NCBI GenBank assembly: GCA_003116975.1
Contig: BGKB01000198.1
Span: 49,021-113,020, forward strand
Reading direction: 5' to 3'
Length of the DNA: 64,000 nt
Source of the DNA: Aurantiochytrium sp. KH105
Taxonomy: Eukaryota > Sar > Bigyra > Thraustochytrida > Thraustochytriidae
Within the stretch, counting starts at the first letter, position 1, and each line of letters starts with the position of its first letter. A program made the position numbers and the translations under genes. Of this stretch, positions 19,196 to 28,697 are shown piece after piece. The notes under the pieces were generated by a model. That model saw nothing but the letters and a program-made list of their open reading frames with translations. It was not told where the DNA came from and did not search any database.

Positions 19196-20665
19196 GGAAA
19201 GCGCAAAAACGGGATACTCGTGGCCAAAGTTGAGCTCCAACAAGGCGCGAAGATTAAGCAGCCGCGCTGTGGTGGGCGCAAAAGTGCCCGAGTTATTGTC
19301 AATGACGAGTGCTGGGGTCTTGGACGTCTTGAAGCGGTCACTGTTCATATCAATGAACATTTCGCCTGCATAGACAACTTCTTTGGCGCAATTACAATGG
19401 AGTGCATGTTTGGAAAGCAAATCCTGGCCAAACTTGCGGCTCGTGCGCGAAAAGTGAAGCGTCCCATCCGGCATGATCACATACGTGTACCGCACCGAGC
19501 GCCCCCCACTCTTTCCGTACTGTAACGCCTCGAAGAGCTCGCGCATCCCCCGCACATGAAAAATTTCAAACTGGCCAGCCTCGGAGTCATTCTTCGAATA
19601 CAATGTGCGGTGTTGCATGCGAATGCATGTTCGAGCAAACGCTGCGGAGATCCCGCCACCGTATATTCGTCTGGCTTTGTCATAACTATCGTTCCATGGA
19701 CACATTTGGTGATCAAAGGCGCTGTTGACTTCCCAAAGGTTAATTTGAAAGGTGCGAAAGGTATGAAAGTGCCCACCGTCCAAAATCTTGCGCGTCAGAC
19801 CTGCGCGAAAGTTCCAGTTGGTCACCAAGCGCAGTCGTGGAATGGGAAATGGCTCGATCCAGCGCAAGGTGCGCAAGACGTCATCTTCGATCGTGTCTGG
19901 CCACTGAAAGTTCTCGTACCATATTTCGAGCAGAATCTCGCCCGATTTCTTTTCGCGATGTCGAAAGTGGCTCTTGCGCGAAAGCTCGAACCAGCCCCGG
20001 AATGGCGTCACGGGCTGCGCATACATGAAAATGAAGGGGTCTGGGGCACACGTGCCAATCAAGTCATCCCGAGTATATGTATCGTGGTCGATGACAGAGA
20101 CAACGAGACCTGGAGATTCCTTTTTACGTGGTGCAATGGGAAACTTGGCTTCCCAATCAAAGGTGACCTCACTTCCAGCCTCGTTGTGAATGTCGGAGAT
20201 GCTACAATTCTCTCCTACGCGGAGGACCACGTACGGATCGTTCTTTGTAACGATATCCATGCTCGTCAGATTTCTTGCTTTGATGGCCCGCACGCACAGC
20301 AAGGTTCCGCCGCGCTTCATCGGGATATGGCCCTCAACTGACATAGCTTGCTTGAAGAGGCGCTGGCCATGGTACTGAGCAGCTGGCGCGGCCACGCTAT
20401 CGTTGCGCTTCGGTTTCGTGGACGGCAAGAGATCCAAGGACTGTGCACGGCTCATATCAAAGTCGAAGTTGAAGCCATTCTCTGGCTTCTTGCTGGCATT
20501 GTTAACGACGCCTTCATCCTCGAGCTCGTCCAGAAGCGACGATCCGCCGGCACTCCCCTTGAGAAGTTCCTCAGCAGTCGGCTCCTCTACGTGCAGCGGA
20601 AGGTCTGTTTCGTCGGCGTGAAGCGCGCTCGAGGGCAGGTCACCTGCGAGCCCCTGCCGCTCCAT
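19145..20665 (-). CDS. C2-domain protein with conserved C-terminal domain of unknown function
   Basis: 506 residues. A C2 domain spans about 118-225: GTLLCVRAIKARNLTSMD, then KNDPYVVLRVG and VSVIDHDTYTRDDLIG, with the Asp residues that bind Ca2+ in C2 domains kept in both loops. Ca2+-dependent phospholipid binding is likely (family knowledge). From about 255 to the end is a second, globular region (PFPIPRLRLVTNWNFRAGL; VMPDGTLHFS-like; ALVIDNNSGTFAP) that I do not recognise; the motif VIDNNSGTFAP and Cys/His-containing HALHCNCAKEVV are the most distinctive parts. The first 115 residues are acidic and disordered. The ATG at 20665 is preferred; the upstream open frame is Arg-rich. Two diverged copies of the last 14 codons follow the stop. 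Confidence 0.7.
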   Translation of the reverse strand: MERQGLAGDLPSSALHADETDLPLHVEEPTAEELLKGSAGGSSLLDELEDEGVVNNASKKPENGFNFDFDMSRAQSLDLLPSTKPKRNDSVAAPAAQYHGQRLFKQAMSVEGHIPMKRGGTLLCVRAIKARNLTSMDIVTKNDPYVVLRVGENCSISDIHNEAGSEVTFDWEAKFPIAPRKKESPGLVVSVIDHDTYTRDDLIGTCAPDPFIFMYAQPVTPFRGWFELSRKSHFRHREKKSGEILLEIWYENFQWPDTIEDDVLRTLRWIEPFPIPRLRLVTNWNFRAGLTRKILDGGHFHTFRTFQINLWEVNSAFDHQMCPWNDSYDKARRIYGGGISAAFARTCIRMQHRTLYSKNDSEAGQFEIFHVRGMRELFEALQYGKSGGRSVRYTYVIMPDGTLHFSRTSRKFGQDLLSKHALHCNCAKEVVYAGEMFIDMNSDRFKTSKTPALVIDNNSGTFAPTTARLLNLRALLELNFGHEYPVFALSRDDARLKLWFEQNNLE

Positions 20666-21210
20666 GGCGCAGTTCCCGCGGACCGAGACCGAGAAGACCG
20701 CGAAGCGCCTTTGATGCCTGGTTTTGCAAGACGCGAAAGCGCGCCGCGCGCGGTCCGCCACGCGCAGCGGGAGCACAGAGACGCTTCCTCGGCCCCCTTT
20801 GCTGCAATCTGCTCTGCTCTGCTCTGCTCCGCCGCTCGGGCCACTCGGGCTGGACGTGGAACCGTCGGAGATAGCGTAGAAGATTTAAGAGCTCGTGCCT
20901 CTGGCTCTCCAACCCATCCGACCGACGGCTGCGCCCCGACGAGGGTCTGGCTTGACCTCGTGTCGCTGGTGTGGCTGCTGCTCCAGCTGCTGGCTAGCTG
21001 GCGGCGTGGAAGCTGGCCAGCGAATGGGTTCCAAATGCACAGCTTCATCATCAAGCAAAAGCTCATCCGAGGCAGGCAGACAGAGGCCTGGTTCTTTGGA
21101 AGCATTGGGAAGGAGGTCCTCTGATCTGACAATCGTTGTGAACAGCAAGCTGCAGTTGCAAGCTGCAGTTGCAAGCTGCAACTGCCTGCGGTTGGTTTCA
21201 AGATATCAAA
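20666..21210. promoter_or_regulatory. Intergenic region upstream of the C2-protein gene
   Basis: Contains a TCTGC/GCTCT pentamer run at about 20808-20830, 145-165 bp before the start codon. Near 21147-21185 a 13-bp unit (GCTGCAGTTGCAA) is repeated about three times and creates a palindrome (AGTTGCAAGCTGCAACT), next to the stop of the LRR gene. No coding sequence supported. Confidence 0.4.
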
Positions 21211-24200
21211 TTAATCGTTCGCTGCTGCTGCTGCTGCTGCTGACGGCACGGCAGAAACGACCGTGTCGTGCGAGACATCAGCAGGAAGCTCCCACATGGT
21301 CTCGCCCGAAACTGTGTCATAATAGTACGGAAGCTGGTGCTCCTCGTCAAAGTGCTCCACGAAACGAGAATCGGGAAAGGACGCGTCTCCCTGCGATTGG
21401 TCAGCAGCGGTCACCGAGGTCACCGCAACGGAGGAGGCCGCGGAGCTGATCGTCTCGCGATCGGGACGCTGTTGTAGATAGGCAATGCGGACATGGCGGA
21501 ACATGGCCCAGGCGTCATTGTCCGGATCGTAGATTTGAATGTTCATTTCATCATCCTTGAAATAGAGCCAAATGTGCTCGGGATTAAACGAGGCCGCAAC
21601 GAATTCGTAAAAGTCGACGCGATGCTTTTGCTTTTTTCGGTTGTATGCGACGACGATCCCCTCGCGCCACGACTGCAGCGAAATGTCAAAGACACGAACA
21701 AAGTGGCCCACGAGAGACTGCTCAAAGGCATCCTCGACGAACTTGTCTAGCGAGCGCATGTTTCGGCTTGGAGAAAAGTAAAAAATGCGTTGCGCCTCGG
21801 GATCCCAGTGCTCCTGCCAGTCGTCGTCCTCGTCGCTCTCGATATAGCCGCCAAGCTCCCTCAATTGGTCCTCCTCAGACGCGGAGTCGCGCTCGAGACC
21901 AAGCTGTCGCAGGTACTTGCGTCGTTCGACTTGAGTACCAGAGCGAGCGTGCGCCGCATCGCTGCGCGCTTTGACGGCCTCGCGGACCATCTGAAAACGT
22001 AATTTGCGCCACACGGGCACTTGGAGACCGCGAAAGATTGCCTGTAGGTAGGTTGCCGCGCGCGAACGCCGTTCGAAGGCTTCTCTGCGTCGCAAGTATT
22101 CGAGCCTGCCCAGGTATCCACGACGCAGACGCTGAATATGACACGCAGCTGCACGAAGACGCGCCATTTCCTTGGCGTGGTCCCGCAGTCGATCGCGGTA
22201 GATTCTGCGGCCGATGACTCCGCGAGCAATGCGCTGGATGGCCGTTGCAGCGCGAATTTGCTTTGCGTACTTGCGTTTGAAGCGCTGCATGAGCCGCGCA
22301 GCGCGCAGGCGCGCAAGTTTTCTGCGTACAATTGCCTGGATACGGATACTGGCAAGACGCATGTCATGCGAGCGTTGGTACAATTCCTCGCGACGCGCAG
22401 CATTGAGAACGTTGGAAATGCGCCTACGCACGACGGCTTGAATGCGCACGACCGCAGCGCTTCGGGCCTCCTCGAGACGATCCTCGGCGAGCTGAGCAAT
22501 GACAGCGACGACTTCAGGATTCGCGACACGAACCTTGGCTCCACGATAGGCGGCCTGCAGCTTGACGGCGTAGCGCGAATTCTGCAGCTCCCAATCCCGA
22601 TGTGCTTTACGCACAGCGCGGACAAGCCTGGCCGCGCGACCGCGCCAGATGCGCTGAACGAGAAGAGCGGCCCTGGCACGAGCACGACGGAGCCACATTC
22701 GCATGTACACGCCTCGTCCAAAGCAACCTCGGATCCAGCGCTGAAGTCGCATGGCTGCCTCTGTCTCAAGACGAGCGCGCGCCTCGCGTCGGAGTCGTAG
22801 GCGAGTCCCATGCGCTCGAATCGCTGCAGATATTCGACACGAGGCGTCGTCCTGAACAATTTGCAGCTGCGCGGAGAGCTTGAGTCGCACGGCGCGCGCG
22901 CGAGGTTTAAAGCCAGTGTAGCTTTTGGCAAGCTCTACGAATTGAAGCCCTCGCAACATTTGCGCCAAACCTTCCTGCGAGATAAGCTCGCACCCGGTGA
23001 CGTTGAGGATCTGAAGAGCTTTGTTGTTGCGAACCACAAAATAGATGCCCATCTCGGAAATCTCGATGCATCCTGCAATATTGAGTGCCTGGAGTTTTGT
23101 AAGTTTCGCGCAGAGAGCCTCGAGACCGCTGTCGGTAAGACGAGCGCAGCGGGCCAGATTAATGGATCTCAAATTGATGCAGCGCATCCCGAGAGCTCGC
23201 AGGCCAGCATCGCCAATCTGCACGCAGGCAGCAAGATGCAAGACACGAAGATTACGGCAGCCGGCGGCAAGACCGGCCACACCGCGATCCGTGACCTGTG
23301 GGCACCGCGATAAGTTCAGATATTGCAGGCGAGGACATGCCCGGCCCAGAGCAATGATGCCCTTGTCGCGAATTCCGGCGCAGCCTTCAGCGCTGAGACT
23401 CTTGAGCACGGCGCACGCGCTGCTGGCAGCGCCAGATGCCCCAGCAAGCCAGAGCAGGGCATCTTCGGTCATTTTCGGACATTCCGAGATGTCGAGAGTC
23501 GTGAGCGAGCGGTGTGTGCCAACGGCCACGGCGCGCATGGCACCATTCGTGAGACGTGGACATCTGCGGAAAATGAGATGGGTCAGACAAAAGAAGCGCG
23601 CCGTGAGCATGGCGACCATTTCGTCGTCAATAGGGGTATCCGAAAGGTCGATTTGAAGTAGTCGTTCTCCGAATCCAAGCGCGACTGCCCGCAGTCCCGC
23701 GACGGAGACGCGCTGCCATCCAGCCAGGTTGAGTGATACCACGCGAGGACACATGCTTCCTAGTTCCCAAAGCATTTGATCATTTGCTTGTGCCATGTGC
23801 TCGCGCAAGTCGAGCTCGGTTGCATTGGTCTGACCAACAGCAATGCCTTCATAAATTTTGCGCGTTTGGCGCTGGCTTGTTTCGCGTGCTCGTGCCCGCT
23901 CCGCGGGCGTCATGTACACTGAGCTTGCAGCTAGCCTCGCCTGAAACTCGTTGCGCTCATCGGCTTCGCTGCGCTCAAACCCTGGGTCTCCGGGCCTTGC
24001 AACACGCTTGCGTCGCTGTCTTTTGCGCCCTGCAGCCGTCGGTGAGAGGCTAGACCTATTTGGCGACAAGACTCGTGACTTGGACGAGGGAGAGAGCCCA
24101 AGCACGAGCGAGTCGAAAGCCTCAACCTCACTCACATCCAGTTCGGACCTCGCTAGGTGCACTGCGAGTTCTCGTGCCCGCCGGTCCTGCGGTCGTTGCG

Positions 24201-24225
24201 CTCTTTCGCTCGCCGCCAGCTCCAT
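21211..24225 (-). CDS. LRR (AMN1-type) - IQ motif - WW/Tudor-like scaffold protein
   Basis: 1004 residues from the first in-frame ATG. Residues about 148-430 are cysteine-containing leucine-rich repeats as in AMN1/F-box LRR proteins (LQYLNLSRCPQVTDRGVAGL; LRSINLARCARLTDSGLEAL). No F-box is evident. Residues 485-740 hold about eight IQ-type helices (VKLQAAYRGAKV, VVRIQAVVRRRISNV, ATAIQRIARGVIGRR), expected to bind calmodulin or related EF-hand proteins. A WW-like segment (WQEHWDPEAQRIFYF, near 802), a Tudor-like segment (VGHFVRVFDISLQSWREGIV, 840-875) and a second WW-like motif (YYYDTVSGETMWELP, near 965) follow. The end is an Ala run encoded by a GCA/CTG repeat. The mix suggests a cytoskeletal or ciliary scaffold; this is inference. 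Confidence 0.75.
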   Translation of the reverse strand: MELAASERAQRPQDRRARELAVHLARSELDVSEVEAFDSLVLGLSPSSKSRVLSPNRSSLSPTAAGRKRQRRKRVARPGDPGFERSEADERNEFQARLAASSVYMTPAERARARETSQRQTRKIYEGIAVGQTNATELDLREHMAQANDQMLWELGSMCPRVVSLNLAGWQRVSVAGLRAVALGFGERLLQIDLSDTPIDDEMVAMLTARFFCLTHLIFRRCPRLTNGAMRAVAVGTHRSLTTLDISECPKMTEDALLWLAGASGAASSACAVLKSLSAEGCAGIRDKGIIALGRACPRLQYLNLSRCPQVTDRGVAGLAAGCRNLRVLHLAACVQIGDAGLRALGMRCINLRSINLARCARLTDSGLEALCAKLTKLQALNIAGCIEISEMGIYFVVRNNKALQILNVTGCELISQEGLAQMLRGLQFVELAKSYTGFKPRARAVRLKLSAQLQIVQDDASCRISAAIRAHGTRLRLRREARARLETEAAMRLQRWIRGCFGRGVYMRMWLRRARARAALLVQRIWRGRAARLVRAVRKAHRDWELQNSRYAVKLQAAYRGAKVRVANPEVVAVIAQLAEDRLEEARSAAVVRIQAVVRRRISNVLNAARREELYQRSHDMRLASIRIQAIVRRKLARLRAARLMQRFKRKYAKQIRAATAIQRIARGVIGRRIYRDRLRDHAKEMARLRAAACHIQRLRRGYLGRLEYLRRREAFERRSRAATYLQAIFRGLQVPVWRKLRFQMVREAVKARSDAAHARSGTQVERRKYLRQLGLERDSASEEDQLRELGGYIESDEDDDWQEHWDPEAQRIFYFSPSRNMRSLDKFVEDAFEQSLVGHFVRVFDISLQSWREGIVVAYNRKKQKHRVDFYEFVAASFNPEHIWLYFKDDEMNIQIYDPDNDAWAMFRHVRIAYLQQRPDRETISSAASSVAVTSVTAADQSQGDASFPDSRFVEHFDEEHQLPYYYDTVSGETMWELPADVSHDTVVSAVPSAAAAAAAND

Positions 24226-25916
24226 GGGTCCGCCGCCAGCGGCGTGACTCTTGCGAGTTCGTCTTTTTCTGATGCGCTCGCGCCATGAAGGCAAAGCACC
24301 GTGAAGTGACCATGTTGTTCGAAGTTCAACTTTCTCTGCATCGTAACGGCTATCGGCGGTCAGTCAACTGGACCAATTTCTCGGGTATGATAATGCCATT
24401 ATGCTTGGGAAGGAAATGGGGAACAGCACCATGCACGCGCCTTGGAGCGTTTAGGTAAGATGATGTTGATCAGTGTTGCGCCGAAAGACAAGTTTTTACT
24501 GTGCGCAGGCAGCAAGCCGCAATGCCAATCTCCGTGGCTTTTGAAGAATAAGCAGCAGATCCTGCTGCTGGTCCATTTATTCATTCTCGTGACCGTGCGT
24601 GGTACGGGAAGCGAAAGGAACTTATACATCAAGTTGGTTCGTCCGTTTGCAAGGCGAAGTGCTTTCTCTGCCTTGCTGTTGCTCATTCGATTGACCATGG
24701 TGGGATAGCCTAAGGTTAGTGGTGCCGCCTCTTCTCCACTGACATAGTCTTGCCGACCTTGTCCCCTCCCCCGTTTGCTTACCCACTACCACCTTTGCTA
24801 CTGAGAAAAAATAACATTCGTCAGTGCTAGTCGCGTCCCCTCTTATGTCACTGCGCCGCTTCTCCTTCTCGCAACTCGTCTTCCACCTTTTCCCCACGAA
24901 AAACCGTCACCTCCTTCTCCTCTGGCCCTTTTGTGTAGTCTGCATCATCCAGCTGCGGAAGTCTCTTTAGTATACTACTTGTATGAATCTTATCAATTCC
25001 TTCCCCACAGCAATGTTTATCTCCTCTGGCCTTCCACTGTCGGCCCTGGGCCAGGGTTAGCGCCCTCGCTCAATCACCCAACAACCCAACCACCACGCCC
25101 CGCGCGTCCGCTCCTCGCACGCGAGACGCAGCCGCGACCGGCAGAGGCAGGCGGGCACGCAGGGCGGCAGGCGCGCGGGCAGGCTCGCGCGCGGCGGCCG
25201 ACAGACAGACGGGCAGGCCGGCAGTCAGGCGGGCAGGCCGGCAGACGGAGGCTCGTCTCGGCGCGAAGCCGCTCTCGGCAGCGACAGTTAGGCTGGCGGT
25301 CGTTAGGTTGGCGGCCGGTTTGCGGCGGTTTGCGCGTTTGCGCGCAAGTGGGGTATCGGCGGATACTGACTTGCGCGGGCGCGGAAGCTCGACTTGCGCG
25401 CGGCGAGGCTGGCAAGGCAAGGCAGGCAAGGCAAGGCAGGGCCGGCGCGGCTCGAGGCAGAAGACCAAGTCCGCCGCGCACGCGCGAGCTCGCGCGAGCC
25501 CTCGCCCGCGACGCGCGCGCGCCGACCCGCGCCCGCGAAGGCCCGCTCCGGCCCGCGCCGCGCCCGCGCCGCGCGGCCTCGAGGCAGGCTCGGACGGACG
25601 CCGGAGGCGGCGTGAGCGACGCCGCGACGCTACATCGGCCTGTCGAAAAGCGGGGCCGCGCTCCGGCCGCAGCTTGCCGTTGTCGCCGGCGCTGCACGCG
25701 CGCGCACGCGCGAGGAGAGGGATAAGGCGAGGCTGGATCGGAGGAGGACCGCGCGCGTCTGCGCTACGACTGCAGCGTGTTTCGATCGCTCGGACGGAGA
25801 GAGAGAGAGAGCGAGCTAGCTGCACACGTGAGTAAGTGCAACGGCAAGGTCTTCGAAGCCGCCGGGCCGCAGAAACGAAGGCCCCTTCGCGCTACCGCTC
25901 GAAGCGAGATAGCAGC
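24226..25916. promoter_or_regulatory. 1.7-kb divergent intergenic region, LRR-IQ / MYB-CXC
   Basis: Upstream of both divergent genes. The left half (to about 25050) is mixed in composition with no credible ORF. The right half is very GC-rich with short direct repeats: GGCAGGCCGGCAG twice near 25218-25245, GGCAAGGCAAGGCAGG variants near 25408-25440, and a GAGA run at about 25796-25812. A strong donor-like GTGAGTAAGT at 25828 and an AG at 25914-25915, just before the start codon, could bound an 88-bp leader intron; this is a weak call. Confidence 0.4.
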
Positions 25917-28697
25917 ATGACGTCCGAGGATGAGTGGGTCGACCGCAGAGACCGCCAGAATAGTCTTAGTCTCTCGCAGCTGAGCGAAGTAGCGTCGCAG
26001 ACGCCACCTCTTGTCACGAGCAGCTCGTCAGTGAGACTTAAGAACGATGGCCTCTCCCCCTTTCTCACCACAGCAGCAGCTTTTGCAGCAAGTTCGCCGT
26101 ACTACGACTCTGGCACGCCTGCGTCGCCCCTTTCGGCGATTCGGCACGGGTTCTCGCGGTCAAGCTCGAATCTCCGGCGCAACCTCGCCGACTCAAACGC
26201 CCTTCGCTACGGAATGGATGACCAACCCGAGACTCGCGAGTCCTCGCACGGTGAGGGTGAAGATGACGAAGAGTTTACCCGCAGCGTGGAGAACGGGGGC
26301 CACGAGCAGAGCAGGAGCGGAGGTCGTCGTTCCAGCGGACGTCAGCGCCGTGGCACGGGCGAGGATGCCGACGACGGCGATGCTGACGGCGAGACACCAG
26401 GAGGAAGTCGACAGTGGAAAAAAGCTAAGATCCAGCGCGGGTCCGCCTCCTCTGGTAACAACCGCAGCTCGTCGAACCGCGTCAAGGGCGCCAGGTCGTC
26501 GCGTAAGTCTGCGGGCACTCGCGGTGGCAGCTACGACCGGGCATCAAACGGAAATGGAGGAGCCAATGGCGCCGCCCCCGCAGGCTCGCGGTCAGCGCCC
26601 CCCAAAACGAAGGCCCTCAAAGCTGTGGTTACGGGTCTCACGGAGACGGGCAAGATCCGCTCTCAACACCGTGGCGCATGGACCGCGGAAGAGGACGAGG
26701 AACTCATCAAACTCGTGAAACGTAGCGGGGCGTGCGGCTGGACGCAAATCGCCCTCGATCTAGGAACGGGCCGCAATGGCCGCCAGTGTCGCGAGCGCTG
26801 GTCAAATCAGATTAACCCCGACCTTGTGCGCGCCAAATGGTGTGACGATGAGGACGAGGTGATTCTGCGGGCGCACGCCGAAATCGGTAACCGATGGGCT
26901 ACAATCGCCAAGCTGCTCCCCGGTCGCACCGATAATATGGTCAAGAACCGATTCAATGGATCCTTGCTGCCTAAGCAGCTGCGCAAGGCGCGCGAGCGCG
27001 GCGAGGACGTGGATAGCATCACCAAGGGCAAGACCGCGAGTGGGGCGCGTGACAAGCGCAAGGCCACCGAGTTCTCCGCAGAAACCCTTGCTCTGGCAGA
27101 GCGACTCAAGCTCAAGGCACCTACCCGCGATGCCCCCGCATCGAAACCCTCGACGCGCGGCAAAGTCGTCAATCGGAACCGCCGTCCGGGCTCGCCAGAC
27201 ACCGAGCCTACCGCAGATCTTCACAGCAGCGACAGAAACAGCGACGACGAGGAAGGCAGTACTGGGCCCGGCGCGCCGGCGCGGGGAGGCACCGGTGCCT
27301 CACGCTCGGGACGAAAAGCTTCGCTCGCATCCTCTGGCGCTCAGCCCGAGACCTCAACAACGGCTTCCACGACATCATCGCAATCAACAGGCTCGGCGAC
27401 GTCGTCATCTGCAAGGTCTGCTGGTAAAGGAACCTCGCGGCCATTGTCAGCGACGACGACGACACAGGTGCCCTTGAGCGGAAACAAGTCCGGTCGCGCC
27501 GCACCCAAGTCAGCTCGCTCTGCGCCGAAGCCCTCGCGGCCGACGACGAGCGGCAAACGTGGTGTCAAACGACGCGCAGGCAAACAACGGTCCGAGAGCA
27601 ACAGCTCCGATGAGGTAAACGATGTCATGGCCAAGGCTGAGCGAACGACAAACGTCACGCAGCAGCTAATCGAGCAGGCGAAGCGACTCGGCGACACGCG
27701 TAACCTAGGAGGGACCACGCTCGGGTCTCCCGAACGCTTTATGGATTGGTTCCCCAAGGGAAGCCCAGCCAGCCTCATGCTTGCAACACCGCAACCTGCG
27801 TACGCCTATGATGCCAACGGGGACATCGACGTGGGCGCCAGTAGTCGGGAGCTCTTCAAATCCGAGCGTCCGGCTGGCAGCGTGCTCGACTCAAACTTTG
27901 ATCTTTCGGGCGCTGGTGCAGACGGCTACACTGCGTCCCCAATCCGCCACTTGTTTGGCATGTCGCCTCTGCCTCGAAATCTTGACAGCCCCGCGGATCT
28001 TCGTCGAGGTGATGGGCTTTCTGGAAAACAGCGTGTGTTTGAAGGTATTTCAAGTGGATTTAGCGACATCCTCAATGGAGATAGCATCAAGAAGCGCCGC
28101 CTCAACCTTTTGCAGCAGAGCCCGGCCGCGGACGACCCGCTGAGCCGCATCACGCTGAACACGCCCCGCGGTGGCATGCATCGATTCATGGCCTCTACGC
28201 CCATGACAGTGTCTTCGGATTTTGGTGCCGATTCAATCCTTGGCGGGAGCGTCGTGAAACACAACGAGGTCATTATGCAGCAACTTGCAGCGCTCAGCAC
28301 GGGGAAGCGTAATTTGGACGGGACCGAGATGCAGGGTTTGCGCGACCCGTCGAACGTTCGTCGATCTCTCGAAGACGATGTATCCCCGTCTGCATCACCC
28401 GTGCCTAGCGGTCTTAATGGGCGCGCTGGGGCCTTGGCGAAGCTTCGCGAGTCTGCGTTGACGCGGCCGGAGCAGCAGCAGCAGCAATCTTCGTCCTCTA
28501 GTGCTTCCACTGTGACGTCGGGGGAAAACTGCAACGGGCAGGTAAACAAGGCAGAGGGTCATCGCTTTCTTAAGACGACCAAGGCGGGCTCGGGTCTCGA
28601 TGTTGCGGCGTCCTTTGTGGCAACCCCTGCGGACTCGGACGATGCCAAAAAAAAAAGCTCGGGGGTCTTGATCCTGACAGTGAGGCCGCTCGCGTAG
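25917..28697 (+). CDS. R2R3-MYB transcription factor; N-terminal part of a probable MYB-CXC fusion
   Basis: As read, 926 residues. Two MYB repeats lie at about 250-355: HRGAWTAEEDEELIKLVKRS with its three spaced Trp-class residues, then RAKWCDDEDEVILRAHAEIG and GNRWATIAKLLPGRTDNMVK, whose recognition helix matches animal c-MYB/B-MYB R3. The remainder is Ser/Thr/Gly-rich and disordered with a nuclear-type basic stretch (GVKRRAGKQR). The frame ends shortly after an A10 run at 28647-28656. Moving one base there (11 A, or 8) opens a frame that continues without a stop through the CXC domain downstream, giving about 1173 residues in all. So this stop is probably an artefact of the A run or is bypassed. 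ATG at 25917; the frame has no earlier ATG after the GTG at 25836. Confidence 0.85.
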   Translation: MTSEDEWVDRRDRQNSLSLSQLSEVASQTPPLVTSSSSVRLKNDGLSPFLTTAAAFAASSPYYDSGTPASPLSAIRHGFSRSSSNLRRNLADSNALRYGMDDQPETRESSHGEGEDDEEFTRSVENGGHEQSRSGGRRSSGRQRRGTGEDADDGDADGETPGGSRQWKKAKIQRGSASSGNNRSSSNRVKGARSSRKSAGTRGGSYDRASNGNGGANGAAPAGSRSAPPKTKALKAVVTGLTETGKIRSQHRGAWTAEEDEELIKLVKRSGACGWTQIALDLGTGRNGRQCRERWSNQINPDLVRAKWCDDEDEVILRAHAEIGNRWATIAKLLPGRTDNMVKNRFNGSLLPKQLRKARERGEDVDSITKGKTASGARDKRKATEFSAETLALAERLKLKAPTRDAPASKPSTRGKVVNRNRRPGSPDTEPTADLHSSDRNSDDEEGSTGPGAPARGGTGASRSGRKASLASSGAQPETSTTASTTSSQSTGSATSSSARSAGKGTSRPLSATTTTQVPLSGNKSGRAAPKSARSAPKPSRPTTSGKRGVKRRAGKQRSESNSSDEVNDVMAKAERTTNVTQQLIEQAKRLGDTRNLGGTTLGSPERFMDWFPKGSPASLMLATPQPAYAYDANGDIDVGASSRELFKSERPAGSVLDSNFDLSGAGADGYTASPIRHLFGMSPLPRNLDSPADLRRGDGLSGKQRVFEGISSGFSDILNGDSIKKRRLNLLQQSPAADDPLSRITLNTPRGGMHRFMASTPMTVSSDFGADSILGGSVVKHNEVIMQQLAALSTGKRNLDGTEMQGLRDPSNVRRSLEDDVSPSASPVPSGLNGRAGALAKLRESALTRPEQQQQQSSSSSASTVTSGENCNGQVNKAEGHRFLKTTKAGSGLDVAASFVATPADSDDAKKKSSGVLILTVRPLA
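28647..28656 (+). other. A10 homopolymer at the MYB/CXC frame switch
   Basis: Ten A follow GATGCC. In the MYB frame the run reads as three Lys codons plus A and the frame stops 41 bp later. With 11 (or 8) A the frame reads AAG CTC GGG GGT CTT GAT and stays open into the CXC domain. Possible causes are a homopolymer sequencing error, polymerase slippage during transcription or a real frameshift mutation. Confidence 0.8.

Noticed and set aside
24442-24708. 88-codon plus-strand frame with a hydrophobic stretch
   Set aside because: Short, isolated, no start context or homology signal; likely chance in AT-richer spacer.
25070-25835. Several 170-265-codon open frames upstream of the MYB gene
   Set aside because: They arise from very GC-rich sequence without stops and overlap one another on both strands.
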